Program-made: the position numbers and the translations under genes
NCBI GenBank assembly: GCA_001939145.1
Contig: LSRX01000369.1
Coordinates: 123,174-187,173 of the forward strand
Length of the DNA stretch: 64,000 nt
Reading direction: 5' to 3'
Source of the DNA: Symbiodinium microadriaticum
Lineage: Eukaryota; Sar; Dinophyceae; Suessiales; Symbiodiniaceae
Shown here: positions 24,090 through 36,900 of the stretch, in pieces
Layout: the number at the start of each line of letters is the position of its first letter
Numbering within the stretch: the first letter of the stretch is position 1
The notes under the pieces: generated by a model
Databases searched by the model: none
Seen by the model: the letters and a program-made list of their open reading frames with translations, nothing else
Told to the model about the DNA's origin: nothing

Positions 24090-24290
24090 TTCGTCGGAGG
24101 AAGAGGCCCCCCGAACGGCCATCTTCGGGTTTAGGGTTTAGGGTTTAGGCCATCTTCGGATCTTCAAGAGGAAGCGACTTGGACCGCGGGAGGCCATGCC
24201 TCCACTACCGCCACCTGGAGAGAGGGCGGACGGGAGACAGGTGTGCCACCTGGTTTTGCCTAGGCCAAAGCCGAAAGCTGTTCTGCCGGT
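24090..24290 (+). CDS. Coding-like stretch split by a 31-nt TTTAGGG insertion
   Basis: Unique, stop-poor DNA (frame reading EEAPRTAIFGSSRGSDLD across the insertion). GGCCATCTTCGG at 24117-24128 is repeated at 24148-24159. Removing 24118-24148 uses a GC donor and AG acceptor and restores the frame. The product is not recognised; it may belong to the same N-terminal region. Confidence 0.4.
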
Positions 24291-24297
24291 GGCTTGC

Positions 24298-24430
24298 CCC
24301 CAAACCCTAAACCCTAAACCCTAAACCCTAAACCCAACCCTAAACCCTAAACCCTAAACCCTAAACCCTAAACCCTAAACCCTAAACCCTAAACCCTAAA
24401 GCCCTAAACCCCTAAACCCTAAAGGCCCTA
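24298..24430 (-). repeat. Pure CCCTAAA array
   Basis: About 17 units, near perfect, directly upstream of the S2 exon region; similar arrays at 24745-24868 reach to within a few bases of the S2 exon start. Confidence 0.9.
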
Positions 24431-24873
24431 AAGTCAGACCCTGAGCTGAAGCCTAGTATCCGCCTCGCGGTTGAAACCCGGATTCCTTTGACCCCGAGCC
24501 TGAGCGTTCCGCCCCAAATCTAGAAAAAACACCCCAAACCGCTGAGCCCCAAAACGACAAGCTCTAAGCCTGCGGGAAAAAGGAGCTTTATAAAAAAGTC
24601 CTAAACCTGAAACACTAAGACGTAAGACCCTGAGCCCCACCTCGTGTAAACCTGAACCCTGTAAACCCGAAGGACACAACTTAGATAAAAGCCCCGGGAA
24701 GCCTCACGAAGAAGCTCCTCAGCCCTCCTTGTAAGCCATCCCCCCTAAGCCCTAAGCCCTAAGCCCTAAACCCTAAACCCTTAACCCTAAACCCTAAACC
24801 CTAAACCCTAAAACCCTAAAACCCCAAAACCCCAAACCCTAAAACCCTAAACCCAAAACCCAAAACCCCCAAG

Positions 24874-24933
24874 GAGCTTCTCGTCTTGAACCACGTCTTG
24901 TCCATGTTCTTCGCCATGGAGCTGGGACTCAAG
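24874..24933 (+). CDS. Channel exon: S2 helix
   Basis: Twenty codons after CCAAG, ending before donor GTGCCT. The peptide LNHVLSMFFAMELGLK has the S2 pattern of hydrophobic residues, Phe-Phe, a Glu and a terminal Lys. It starts and ends in phase 0 and joins cleanly to the exon at 27206. Exons 5' of this one were not identified with certainty. Confidence 0.7.
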
Positions 24934-27900
24934 GTGCCTTTAAAGGGCCTAGGGTTTAGGGTTTAGGGTTTTGGGTATAGGCTTTAGGGTATAGGGTATA
25001 GGCTTTAGGGTTTAGGGTTTAGGGTATAGGGTATAGGCTTTAGGGTTTAGGGTATAGGGCTTAGGGTTTAGGGTTTAGGCCGGAGACGGCCCGCAATGGC
25101 TAACAGCTGAATCCTCTGGGCAGTTTTCTAAGTGAGGGTCCCTTTTTAGGGTTCGTTTTACAAGGGTTTAGGGTTTAGGGTTTAGGGTGCCGTGCTATAT
25201 TGGGGACTTAAAAGGGGACCCTAATTTAGAGAATTGCCCATATTCATAACATAGATATACAAGGCCCTTAGTAGTAGTAGCCCTATGACAGACTGTTACT
25301 GCATGTTACTGCATTGGGGCAGTACCCAAGGCAGGGTTTAGGGTCGAGGGTTTAGGGGTCAGGGCATAAGGTGCAGTCAGGGTTGAGAGTTTAGAGTTTA
25401 AGGCTTAAGGGTCCAGGGTTTGGGGCTTAGGGATTCAAGCAACCCTAAACCCTAAACCCTAAACTCTCACCGCTCAGAGAGTCCGAACATCCCTCCAAAA
25501 AACCCTAAACCCTAAACCCTAAACTCTAGACCTCAAGCCCTGGACCCTAAGCCCTAAATTCTAGGCCCTAAACCCTAAACCCTAAGCCCTAAACCCTAAA
25601 CCCTAAACTCTAGACCCTAAGCCCTAAATTCTAAGCTCTAAACCCTAAACTTTAAGCCCTAAACCCTGAACTCTAAACCCTAAACCCTAAGCTCTAAACC
25701 CTAAACCCTAAACCCTAAACTCTAAAGCCTCAACCCTAAGCCCTAAACCCCGCCTCGGGCCGAGTCCTCCGAGTCCCAGCTAGCGGCTTCGGGGCTTCAT
25801 GGCTCGAGCGTTGAGTTTCTGGCTTTAGGCAGGCCTGCTTTGGTTCCTTAAAGGGATCTATAGGGTTTCCTAAAAGGGATCTATAGGGTTCCTTTAAAGG
25901 GATCTATAGGGCTTAGGGATTTTGGGGTTTTAGGGGTTTAGGGGTTTAGGGGTTTAGGGGTTTAGGGTTTAGGAGTTTCGGGTTTAGGGGTGTCGGTGTT
26001 TACGGGTTCGGGGTTCAGGGGCTTAAGGCTTTAGGGGTTTAGGCTTTAGGGTTTAGGGCTTAGTTTCTGGCCCTAGCGGTCGGCGGTTATTCTAAACTCA
26101 TGGTTTTAAATTGTTGCGTTCAACTCAATGGTTCTATGGGTGTTTTTTTTTCGGGCTCTGTTCTTAATTGTTTTTCTTTGGAAGCGTAGTATGTTGATTG
26201 TAGTAACGCATAGCCGACTTTGGCGCGGCCACCGTTTGCGCCTGCACAGTGCTTTCACAACATTTCTGGCAGCCTCACAAACCTGGCGCCAGTAGCACTG
26301 CCACGGCAACCTGGTGATCAAACCTCCGCAGAAGGTTTTCTCGCGCCATCCGTGGACTGCTGGGCTGCGGGAATTACTTTGTATGAGACATTTGTTGGGC
26401 TTCCACCTTTCAGGGCGTCCACTCTGGGAGGTCTTTTCAAAGCAATCCAAGTGGGGATTCAAGACCCAGCTTTTTTCCGCGGCTTTGATTTGAAGATCCA
26501 GTCTTGCGTTCGCCGGCTGTTGCTTCTGGAAAGAAAGGCTCAGCCTCGGGCTTCAGGTTTTGAGCCCTGAGACTGAATCAGAGTGCATCATACGGGACAT
26601 AGCAGACAAGAGCACACTTACGGTTGATGATGTAAATCCTGCAGTACTTATAAGAAGGATTATACCATAATTCCCATAGTTTAGGGTCCTTAAGGTAATC
26701 CAGGATTTCTATCATCAACAGTAAGGTTCAGGGTTTAGGGTTCAGGGCCCTCTACAAAACACAACCCAAGCCCCCTAACTCTTGACATCTTTTGACGTTG
26801 ACGATACTACTACCTTTTCCTAATGCTCTTGCATATAGCTCTGCTATGAACAGACTCCCGAAAAGAACTAGTCAAATTGTCAAGGCCCCTATATCATATG
26901 ATCATATCGCCTCATGAGACCCCTCATTATCTAAACCCTAAGAGTCTGAAGCCCACACGTTTATGCCCTCAAGCCCTCAAGCCCTAAACCCGAAGCCCCT
27001 AAACCCCCCTAAACCCCTAAACCCCATAAACCCCTAAACCCGAAACCCTAAACCCTAAAAGCCCTAATCCCTCAACCCTAAATCCCTAAACCCTAAGCCC
27101 CTAAACCCTTAAAGCCCTAAGCCCTAAACCCTAAAACCCCTAAACCCGAAACCCTAAACCCTTAAAGCCCCCAATCACTAAACCCTAAGCCCTGAACCCC
27201 AGCAGGTCTGGGTCTATCGCTGCGAGTTCTTCACCTTTGATATTGGCCGGGGGGCTGAGTCATCTTGACCTTGCTGCTTACAGGGTTCTACCCCTTGACC
27301 TTCCGGGTTTAGGGGTTTAGGGGTTTAGGGTTTAGTGGTTTAGGGTTTAGGGTTTAGGGGTTTAGGGGTTTAGGGGTTTAGGGGTTTAGGGGTTAGGGTT
27401 TAGGGTTTGGGGTTTAGGGTTTAGGATTTAGTGTTTAGGGTTTAGGGTTTCGGGGTTTAGGAATATTTCTACGCCTCTGTTTGCAGACGCGAGGATGAGG
27501 GAGAAGAACGCCAACAGGAAGAAGAATACCGCCGTCAGCCGAAGGCAAAGGCGAAGGTGCGACTTGGCCGAGGCCAGGCGACGCAGAGCGCCATCCCGGA
27601 GGAAAGGTGCTGGCGGACAATGGCAACGGAATGGGTGCGCCCTAAACCCTAAACCCTAAACCCCGAAGGAGTCTGACGGCTTTGGCCTCCAAATTCCGGT
27701 TTCGGCTCTGATGACCTCTGTGGCCGGGGGGGGTCGAGGGCCCGTGGTTTGGGGTTGGGGAGGTAGGCTTGCTAGCGGTTTCGGGGTGGGGAGGTAGGTT
27801 CAGCTCTGGGGGTTCAGGCCCTGGATCTCAGGACTAGGGTTTGGAGTTTAGATTTAGGGTCTCCGAGCTTAGACGGGGCGTAGGAGATGCCTAGACTACG

Positions 27901-30900
27901 ATTCCTCAACCTGTCGGGTTCAGGATCGTGTAGTTTTAGGGTTTAGGGTGTTGGAGTGTTAGGATTCAGGGTTTCAGGAGTAAGTGTTGAAAGGGATCAA
28001 GGATTGTATCCAAAGCCTCAGAGCGGTGAAACGACGTCAGGCATGCACTTTTGAGTTTTTGTTGCAAAATTGGGTTACCCGGAACGAAGCTCCTGTTGAA
28101 GGTGAGGGACTAGACAGCTCAGCCCTGCAAACTCGGACCCACACGCCAAGGCCCTAAGGCGGAAAGCCCCAAGCCAGAGATCCGAAGCTCCATAGGGTCT
28201 AGAGTTTCGGGGTTTAGGGTTTCGGGGTTTAGGGTTTAAGGGTTTCGGGGTTTAGGGTTTAGGGTTTAGGGTTCAGGTTTTGGGTTTAGGGTTCAGGATT
28301 TGGGTTTAGGGAATCCCTAAACCCGCCTGACCCTTATACTACGCTCCGTTGCACAGCCACAGGCGCCATCGCGAAACGTTGGCTTCCCTGTTACAAAACT
28401 CCATAGCGCCCAGGACCTAAAGCCCCTGAAACGCCTAAAAAAGGGTTTAGGGTTTTGGGCTGTCAGTGCGTTTAGGGTTTTGGGCTTTGGGTTTAGGGTT
28501 TACGGTTTAGGGCTTTGGGTTTAGGGTTTACGGTTTAGGGCTTAGGGCTCCTTCGAAGAATCGAAAAAGCATTGAGGCTACGGTTTAGGGCTTAGGGCTC
28601 CTTCGAAGAATCGAAAAAGCATTGAGGCTGGCACGCCCTCGATATTCTGATCGTCAGCACCGGCATGGCAGAGCTGATCATCGAACCCTGGCAGCACCCA
28701 CAAATGCCCAATAACCCCTTCATGGGCCTCAAGCTGGGCTATGGTTTAGGAAAGCTTAGAGTTTAGGGCTTGTGCATTTTAACACCATGTCAAACCAAAA
28801 GGACTCCTCATACACCTCGACATCCCGAAGCTTCCCTAAACCCTGAACCCGCGACATCCCGAAGCCAGGATGTGGTGAGCTTGGTGAACGCAGCAGCCTG
28901 TATCCTGGCTTAGGGGGTTTGAGCAAGTCTGGGGTTCCTTCAAGGGTTCCTTGTTGGGTTTATACCGAGGAGATTTTTTTTTAAAATAAGGGTTTATTAG
29001 CTTAGGATTGTTAAGAAGGTTTTAGATATTTCTTGCGAACATCGGTTTCTGTAGGTTTTCTCGGCTTTTTTTGCAGGGTTCTATAGGGTTGTGCAATACA
29101 TCGGTGCTTAGAGCGGAACTTCGGAGTGGTTGCGGGCGTTGTAGTAGAAGAAGGAGAACTGGAACACCCTAAACCCTAAACCCCTAAGCCCTAAACCCTA
29201 AACCCATAATTCCACCCCGCGGCCACCGCCCAGCCCTTTGAATAGGGTGTTGGGATATTTTTTCCTACAGCTATACGAGGAACATAAATGGAATATTGTT
29301 ATTTTTACTCCGATCCCTGCATTTAGACGTTTTGCACTCCTTTTGCGCCTTTTTTTGCCTTGGCGCTAGGGTTTACGGCTTAGGAGCGGAGGGGTTTGTG
29401 TGAGTGTGCGTGTTTGTGAGAGGAAGCCGATGCAAGCGCCCTAAACCCTAAACCCCTAAACCCTAAACCTTAAACCCTAAACCCCTAAACCCCTAGACCT
29501 AAAACCCTAAACCCCTAAACCCCTAGACCTAAAACCCTAAACCCCTAAACCCCTAAATCCCTAAACCCTAAACCCCAAACCCTAAACCCTGGTGAGCGGA
29601 GATCGCGAGTGTGATCTCTAGGCTGGCTTGAGTTCTTGAGACCTTCAGGGCGGCTTGGGGTTGAGGGCCACCCGTTTTTGACCTTTTCAGTCTCTTGGAA
29701 CCCCAGACCCCTAAAACCCTAAAGCCCTAAAGCCCTAAAGCCCTAAAGCCCTAACCCCTAAAACCCTAAGCCCGCAAACCCCCTAAACCCCCTAAACCCN
29801 AAACCCCCTAAACCCCCTAAGCCCGAACCCCTAGACTCCTCATAAGGGCCCTAAAGCCTAAACCCAAACCTCGAACCCATGCTCAAAAGCCCCAAGAATA
29901 ATTGAGTTTAGGGGTTTAGGGGTTTAGGGTTCAGGGTTTAGGCTTTAGGGTTTAGGGCTTAGGGTTTAGGGGGTTTAGGGTTTAGAGCTTAGGATTTAGA
30001 GCTTGGGGTTTAGGGTTTAGGGTTTACCAGGGTTTACGAGTAGAGATCCGCTTTTGAGGCAGAGGCCGCGAGTGCGAGAACACAGAAGAGGGCGGCCCGG
30101 ACCAAGGGACGAGGGTTTAGGGTTTAGGGGTTTAGGGATTAGGGGTTTAGGGGTTTAGCGGTTGGGGGTTGGGGTTTTGGGGTTTAGGGTTTAAGGTTTA
30201 GGTTTAGGGTTCAGGGTTTAGGGTTTAGGGTCTAATGTAGAGAACTAGCTATCCAAAGGACTAGAACCCCGAACACTGTAGTCTGATCATTCAGGCCTGT
30301 ATACTACTAGAGTTCAGGGTTTAGGGGTTTTGGGTTTAGGGTGCTTGGAGCGTCGGGGGACTTAGTAAGTCGACTTATAAGTGACCTCAAAGGGACTCTA
30401 ATTGGGGTTATCATGCTTATAAGTCTATAAAATAACTACTTACTAAGTCCCCCGATCCTCCAAGTATGTGGGTTGATGGACAAAATCCTGGATTTGCCAA
30501 CGTTGCCGCAAAACTCTAGAAGTCTTGGGACATAGAGTGGTGGCTCAGAGTTTTCAGATGTTCGCGGTTTGCCGGCGGGCTTGATAACTACAGGCCGCGT
30601 TATCGGGGGTGGGTTTAAAAGCAGCATTAAACCTCCTTAATCCCTAAACTTTGTATCCTGTGAACGCTTATTGCTGTAGAACCCGGTTTTTCACACGGAG
30701 AAGACCAACCAGGGTCAGTTTTGCACTGTTTCTTGTCACCCTGATGTCTTATGAGTCAGGCCCGAAAGGCAGGAAACATAGCAGGTCTTCTCAGACAGAA
30801 GCAGATTCTCCAAGTGTTTTGAGCTTGTGGACTCCGGTAGGAATCGGTGTCTTGAAGGGAACAGCCCTAGTGCACCTCATGGGAAGCCTTTACAGGAGCA

Positions 30901-33900
30901 TCGGTTTGGAACCGGCCATTTTCTTACAGACATCTCATATGGGCAGTTCTCTAAATTAGGGTCCCTTCTGGGATCCTTTTAAGGGTGCCGTACTAAATTG
31001 GGGACCTAAAAAGGACCCTACCCTGCCTTAGACAATTAAGGCACTGGACACACACACACACACGAATGAAGCGAGGCCCAATCTGAAATCTGCAGTCCAG
31101 ATCCTAAACTAGCACTAAATTTAACTTGCCCTAAACCCTAAATCCTAAATTCCTGAAGGGCTTAGGGTTTAGGTTCATCGTCTGGCATAAGTAGGATGGA
31201 TCTCCCCCAACCATTCAGACCCTGAAATCCCACCCCCAAGAGAAGCCCAGGCATCGACCTAAGCATCCTCCGTGCCGTGCGCATCGGCCGCGCAGTGCGC
31301 CTGGCGCGACTGGCGCGACTGGTGCCTGCCTGGGGTTGAGGGTTTAGGGCTTAGTTTCGGCGTGGTTGGTTTAGGGTTTCGGGTTTAGGGGTGTTTGGTT
31401 TCGGGTGCCCCCAAACAGAGGTAGTCTTGCCCAAACACTACTGTCTTGACAAGCCTCCAACACTGCAAACCTAAAGCCTAAACATTAAACCTTAAACCCT
31501 GGACCCTAAGCCCTAGACCGTAAATCCTGCATCCTAAACCCTCAAGGTGCAATACATCCGCGAGCTGCGACGGCTAATTCTCTCAGTGGCCGGCACGCTG
31601 AAAGCAGTGTCGCGCGTCCTTTAGATTTTGGCTTCAGGGTTCATCGGTTTCTACAAAGGATCTAGAAGGGTTTGTAGTTTCTGTAGTTTCTTAGCTTTAG
31701 GGTTTATGGGGTTACCGTAAGGTGACCTATACGGGTTCTACAAGGGATCTACAAGGTTCACAGGTTTTGGGCTTTTGGGGTTTGGGGTTCAGGGTTAGGT
31801 TTAAAGCCCTAAATCCCCAAAGCCCTAAAGCCCTAAAGCGCTAAAACCCTAAAACCCCAAAACCCTGAAGCCCTAAAGCCCTAAATCCCTAAAGCCCTAA
31901 AGGCCTAAAGCCCTAAAGCCCTAAACCCTAAAGCCCTAAAGCCCTAAAATCCTAAAGCCCTAAACCGAGGATGCTTTGGGGGATGAGCTGTAGGCTCTGA
32001 TGTAGGAGCCCGATTCAGGAACCTTGGCCTTGGGGACCCCAAGATATTCTGGTCGGTATGGGGTTTAGAGTTTAGGGTTTAGGGTTTAGAGTTTAGCGTT
32101 TAGGGTTTAGGTTTTAGGGTTTAGGGTTTATTTAGAGTTTAGGGTTTAGGGTTTAGAGCTTAGCGTTTAGGGTCTAGGGCCAAGATATTCGGGCCTGGGT
32201 TGGTTGTTAAGGGGTTTGATTTAAGTTGCCATAATAGGGATCTGTAGTGAATAGTATGGTTTCCTTAGTATGGTAACTTAAACTAAGCCCCTCAACAAGA
32301 ATCCGCTATAAAGAATCCTATAAAAAGACTCAATCAGGTACCTATGTCATCTCATCGGGGGTTATAAGTCCCATGATCCTTTAAATAGGGTCTACCTGGG
32401 TTTGGGGTTTAGGGTTGTCTAGGGTTTTTGGTCGACAGAGCGCAGGGTTGAATCTGCAGCATCAGGCCGGACTTGAAAAGTCGCAGCCTTAAACGCTAAC
32501 CTCTAAACCCTGGAAGCCCTAAACCTCTAAAGCCCTAAGCCCTAAAACCCTAAAGCCCTAAAGCCCTAAACCCTAAAGCCCTCAAGCCCTAAAGCCCTAA
32601 ACCCTAAAGCCCTAAAGCCCTAAGCCCTTAAGCCCAAACCATCCAAAGCCCTAGAGAGCTGCCACGAGGTCTTGGGCCATCGTGCCGCTGGCACCCCTGG
32701 ACCCTAAACCCCTGAGCCCTAAGTCCTAAATCCTAAACCCCAATTCCGAAACCCCTCAGCCCTAAACCCCTAACCCCCACGCCCCTAACCCCTAAACCCT
32801 AAATCCTAAACCCTCAGCCGAGATTTTGGGCCATCGTGCTGCTGGCCCTGTTCATCTACACCTTCGCTGTCATCTTCCAGCAAGCGGCCACCTGGACTAC
32901 ATGTCTTTCTGATGATGATGATGGTTGTTACCATTACTACAAGAAGTATTCAGTATTACATAATGTTGCTCTAAAGATCAAGCTGTTTACTGTTTTTAGG
33001 GTTTTGGGCTTTGTGTTTTGGGTGAGGGGTTGGCTTTGGGTTAAGGCGAGGGTTTGGGTTTCGGGGTTTAAGTGTCGGGCTCAGTTCGACAAGCTACAAA
33101 GCGGAAGCTTCATGTTCACTTTTCTCCGAGAGAACCCCCACCGGTCAGCACAAAACGCTTCTAGGACTCTAGGACCGTGTTGTAAAATCTCACAGGGCTT
33201 TAGGGGTTTCGGGCTTTAGGGCTTTCGGGGTGAAGGGGCTAAGGGTAGTTTGGGGTATTTTTAGGATGAAAGGGGTATTCCTCATGAGCTTTAGGGGTTT
33301 AGGGTGGTTAGGGTGGACGGTTTCCGGGCGCATTCCTCATCTGGGGGGTTTGGGCCCTCTGGGAATCCGTGAGGTGAACGACTACGAGCACGACCTGGTA
33401 ACCAAAAACTCCACAGCGCTTTGGCGAGGGCTGCCTAGACGCTAGGGTTTAAGGATTTCGGCTTTAGGGTTTCGAGATGCAGGGTGGTTTTCGGGTTCAC
33501 GGTTGATTGGATGTCCTCACACGCTAAACCCTAAGACCCTAAACCCTAAACCCTAAACCGTATGTTGGTTTAGGATGTTGGGATGAGAAGATTGGCGAAT
33601 GTAGCTTCTCCTTGAGCAACTGCCGACGCAAGGCTTCCTCGAGACATCGGATCCGCTTTCCCAACACCGTTCTAGAATAGGGTTTAGGACATGGGGTTTC
33701 CTAAAGCTAAAGCCCAAAGGAGCCCAAATGCTTTAAGATGCAGAATACTTCCCTTGAAGTAGGATCTTGGATTTACGACCTTCTTTGAAGGGACCCCCTG
33801 CATTGCAAGAGAGTGCAGAATAATGCTGGTTGACAGTACAAACATTGGAAATCGCTGTAGTGAAAAATGTTAATGGTAAGAATACGCACCCTGGCGACGA

Positions 33901-36900
33901 GCCTCAACCTACCAACATCAACGTGAACCCTAAACCCTAAACCCTAAACCCTAAACCCTAAACCCTAAACCCTAAACCGTTAAGATGGTATCTACCAACA
34001 TGTCGACTCTAATCCTGGGTAGCCGTACATAAAACCTGATGCAAAACCTGAGCCCCTAAACCCTCAACCCCAAACCCTAAACCCTAGAACCTAAACCCTA
34101 AACCCTCAACCCTAAACTTTCTAAGCCCTCAACCCTAAACCCTAAACCCTCAACCCTAAACCCTAAACCCTATATCCTATATCAACCCTTAAAACAACAG
34201 TAACCGGGGCGCCGAAGCCCAGGCCTACGACCCTGCAGCAAATCCCGAGCGCGGACGCTTCTTCGACGGAGTCTCGCCTTTGTCTTGCAGGGCTTTAGTC
34301 TAGAGGTCTACGTAGTTAGGGTTTAGGGTTTAGGGTGTAGGGTTTAGTTAGGGTTTAGGGTTTAGGGTGTAATTCGGGTTAAGGGTTTAGGGTACTACTA
34401 ACCGGAAAACCTAATTACCGTAACTATGGGGGCCTCTAAACAAGTGAATGTGTGCCAGAGGTGAAAGAACTCGGGTAAAGAGTTTGGCGTTACCAGGAGT
34501 CAACACAGATCTCCCTTCTTGGTGTTAACATTGAGGTCTGAATCGCTTATGATCTCCCCGCTCGTCGGTGTACCGCGGTCCTGGTCAAGGGCGGTTAGGG
34601 TGTAGGTTGGAGCATTCAGAATGCAGTCTTTTTGGTTTAGAGTTTCTGGTTTATGGCCCAAGATAGGGTTTAGGGTTTAGGGGTTTAGGGTTTAGAGTTT
34701 CTGGCTTATGGCCCAAGATTCCATCCACTGCACGTGTGTAAGTGTTTGCATCACCCAGAGAGCCCTAAACCCTAAACCCTAAACCCACCCTAAACCCTAA
34801 ACCCTAAGCCCAGGCATCTTGCGAACGGCGATGACGCTGTTGCAGACCGCAACAGGTTCCCCCAGCAAGATGCTTAGGGCTCCTTAAAGGGATCTATAGG
34901 GTTCTTAAAGGGGTTTAGGGTTTAGGGTTTAGGGGTTTAGGGCTGCTAGGGTTTTAGGGTTTAGGGTTTAGGCTTCTCTAGTTTTTTTCGTCAGCTGACG
35001 GAAACTTGCGACATGAGTGTTCGAATGAAAGGCTCTCTACATGTGCTTTCTAGATGGTAGTTTCTGTTGTTGGTTTGTTGTGTCATTGTTGAGTCGTTCC
35101 CATTATGGCGAAAGCTTTGGTTGATATCAGTATTATGGTTCTTCGTGTTGGTCCTCTGTCTTTGTTGCTGCTTGCTGTCAGTATAGACGTCGTTAGTATC
35201 GGTGTTGTTGCATATATCGCCTACTTGGAGGGTCGGAAAGTAGTTACTTTATGGACTTATAAGTATCATAACCCCACTTAACTTAGAGTTCCTTTTAGGT
35301 TACTTATAAGTCTACTTTATACCTACTTGCTAAGTCCCCCGACCCTCCAAGTAACGCCTAGGGCTCGTATCTCGGGCTGAGGGTTTTGGCCTCGATTTCG
35401 TTCAGAGCCTCGGTAAGGGTGTGGGGTTTGGGGTTTAAGGTTTAGGGTTTAAGGTTTAGGGTTTAGAGTTTAGGGTTTAAGGTTTAGGGTTTTGGTTGCT
35501 GCGCTGGCCTTTTGTTAAAGCCAGGGGTATCTACCCACAGTACGAGGTGTCGTTTCGAGACGTCGGTCATGTCTGGTCAGTATTATGGTAAACATGATCC
35601 GTCGCAAGGATCGCGCTGGCCAGCTATCTCACCGCAGGTTCAACCACCTGGTTCCTTTCGGGTGCAGTTGAAGACGTTATCTTCGTGAAGCGGCAACATT
35701 GACATGCGACCGTCGAGGTATTGCAAGGGACCGCTACAGGTTACTCGGCATCGGTCGTCTGCTTGGGGACAACGCGAATCCGCCCATCAGATCGTATGTT
35801 CTCCCATGACTCCATCAGCCACAGGTTCAGCTGTGGCAGGCTGGTGACCATCACTTTGGAAGAGCTTCGATCTGGGCAGATTGACGCGTCGATCATTCCC
35901 CAAATGTTCGTTTCCCAGATTGATGGACGCAGGCAATCAGCGCGTTGTGGGTGTTCCGTGAACTTGAGAGTGAGGGCTACTTGCACCGAATAGAAGTACA
36001 GGTTACAAGCAGCAAACTTGTAAAGAAAAGGTTTACTACAACCAACATGGGAGCATCCGTTCGAGTCCGGTGGCCGGAAGACGTGAAGCGAAAGAGTTTT
36101 CAAACGTCCAGATATCACGAATACGGCTTCTTTGAAGATGAGCTTGTGCAGCATTATTACATGGCTACGCCGGGGCGTTCGGAATGAGCATTTCTCAACC
36201 ACGATGAGTCGGGATATTTTTCTGTGTTCAGCGGCGAGGAACATTTCAATATTCCCGAGGACTTACGTGATTCCGCGAAGAAAGAAAGCGATCCCACGTT
36301 AGTTGCGTGTGGCAGCGGCGAACGCTTCTCCGTCCAATTTCAGCGGGGGAACAGGTCTTTCACCGTAGCTGGAAATTCGTTTGGGAATGCAATCAAGTGC
36401 AAAGAATCGGAAGCCTTGCTTTTGCACCAGAAAACGCATATTGGCTGCGGTATGTGGATGGATCTACTCCCTGGCAAAGATTGCCGCACTCCCTTGACGA
36501 CCTTTCGGAGGACACCTTTTGGTGTTGTTGCTCTTGCTCTTGCTGCTTTGTTCGGCTTTGTCGTTCTCCTGTTCTGACTTTTCTCATTCGTCTTCGAAGA
36601 AAAAAGCAACATGTGGCAGCATCATGCATGGAAGCCCTGCGCAAGACCATGAACATGCATCCTGGCAGCGTCTTAATTGGGTACGGGTGCGCCAGGCGCC
36701 ACGTTACCTTCGTACTTAGAAAGTGCACGAAACTGCGGTGCCAGCACGATTTCTTCAAAAAAACCAGGTTTGTAGCACGCCACGGAAACTACTGCATTTT
36801 TACGATTGACAATATCATCAGCAGCATCATCTGCATCACCATCTTAATCTTAATCATGTTCGTCATGGCTGTCATTATCATCATCAGCAGCAACAACATC

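Noticed and set aside
32836-33219. A single-exon 127-codon gene starting inside S5.
   Set aside because: Only the first 16 codons are channel S5; after the GC donor the frame runs into intron sequence with TTTAGGG-derived peptide.
35741-36244. A 167-codon minus-strand open frame.
   Set aside because: It is in exact antiphase with the plus-strand reading, and the plus strand carries recognisable repeated motifs.
35651-36577. One frame is open for about 300 codons except for four TGA codons, which would fit TGA read as Trp.
   Set aside because: The first three TGAs fall where another frame gives the better, family-like peptide (TLEELRSGQIDASIIP), so the frame switches there. Frameshifts plus one real TGA at 36185 explain the data; other exons show no reassigned codons.
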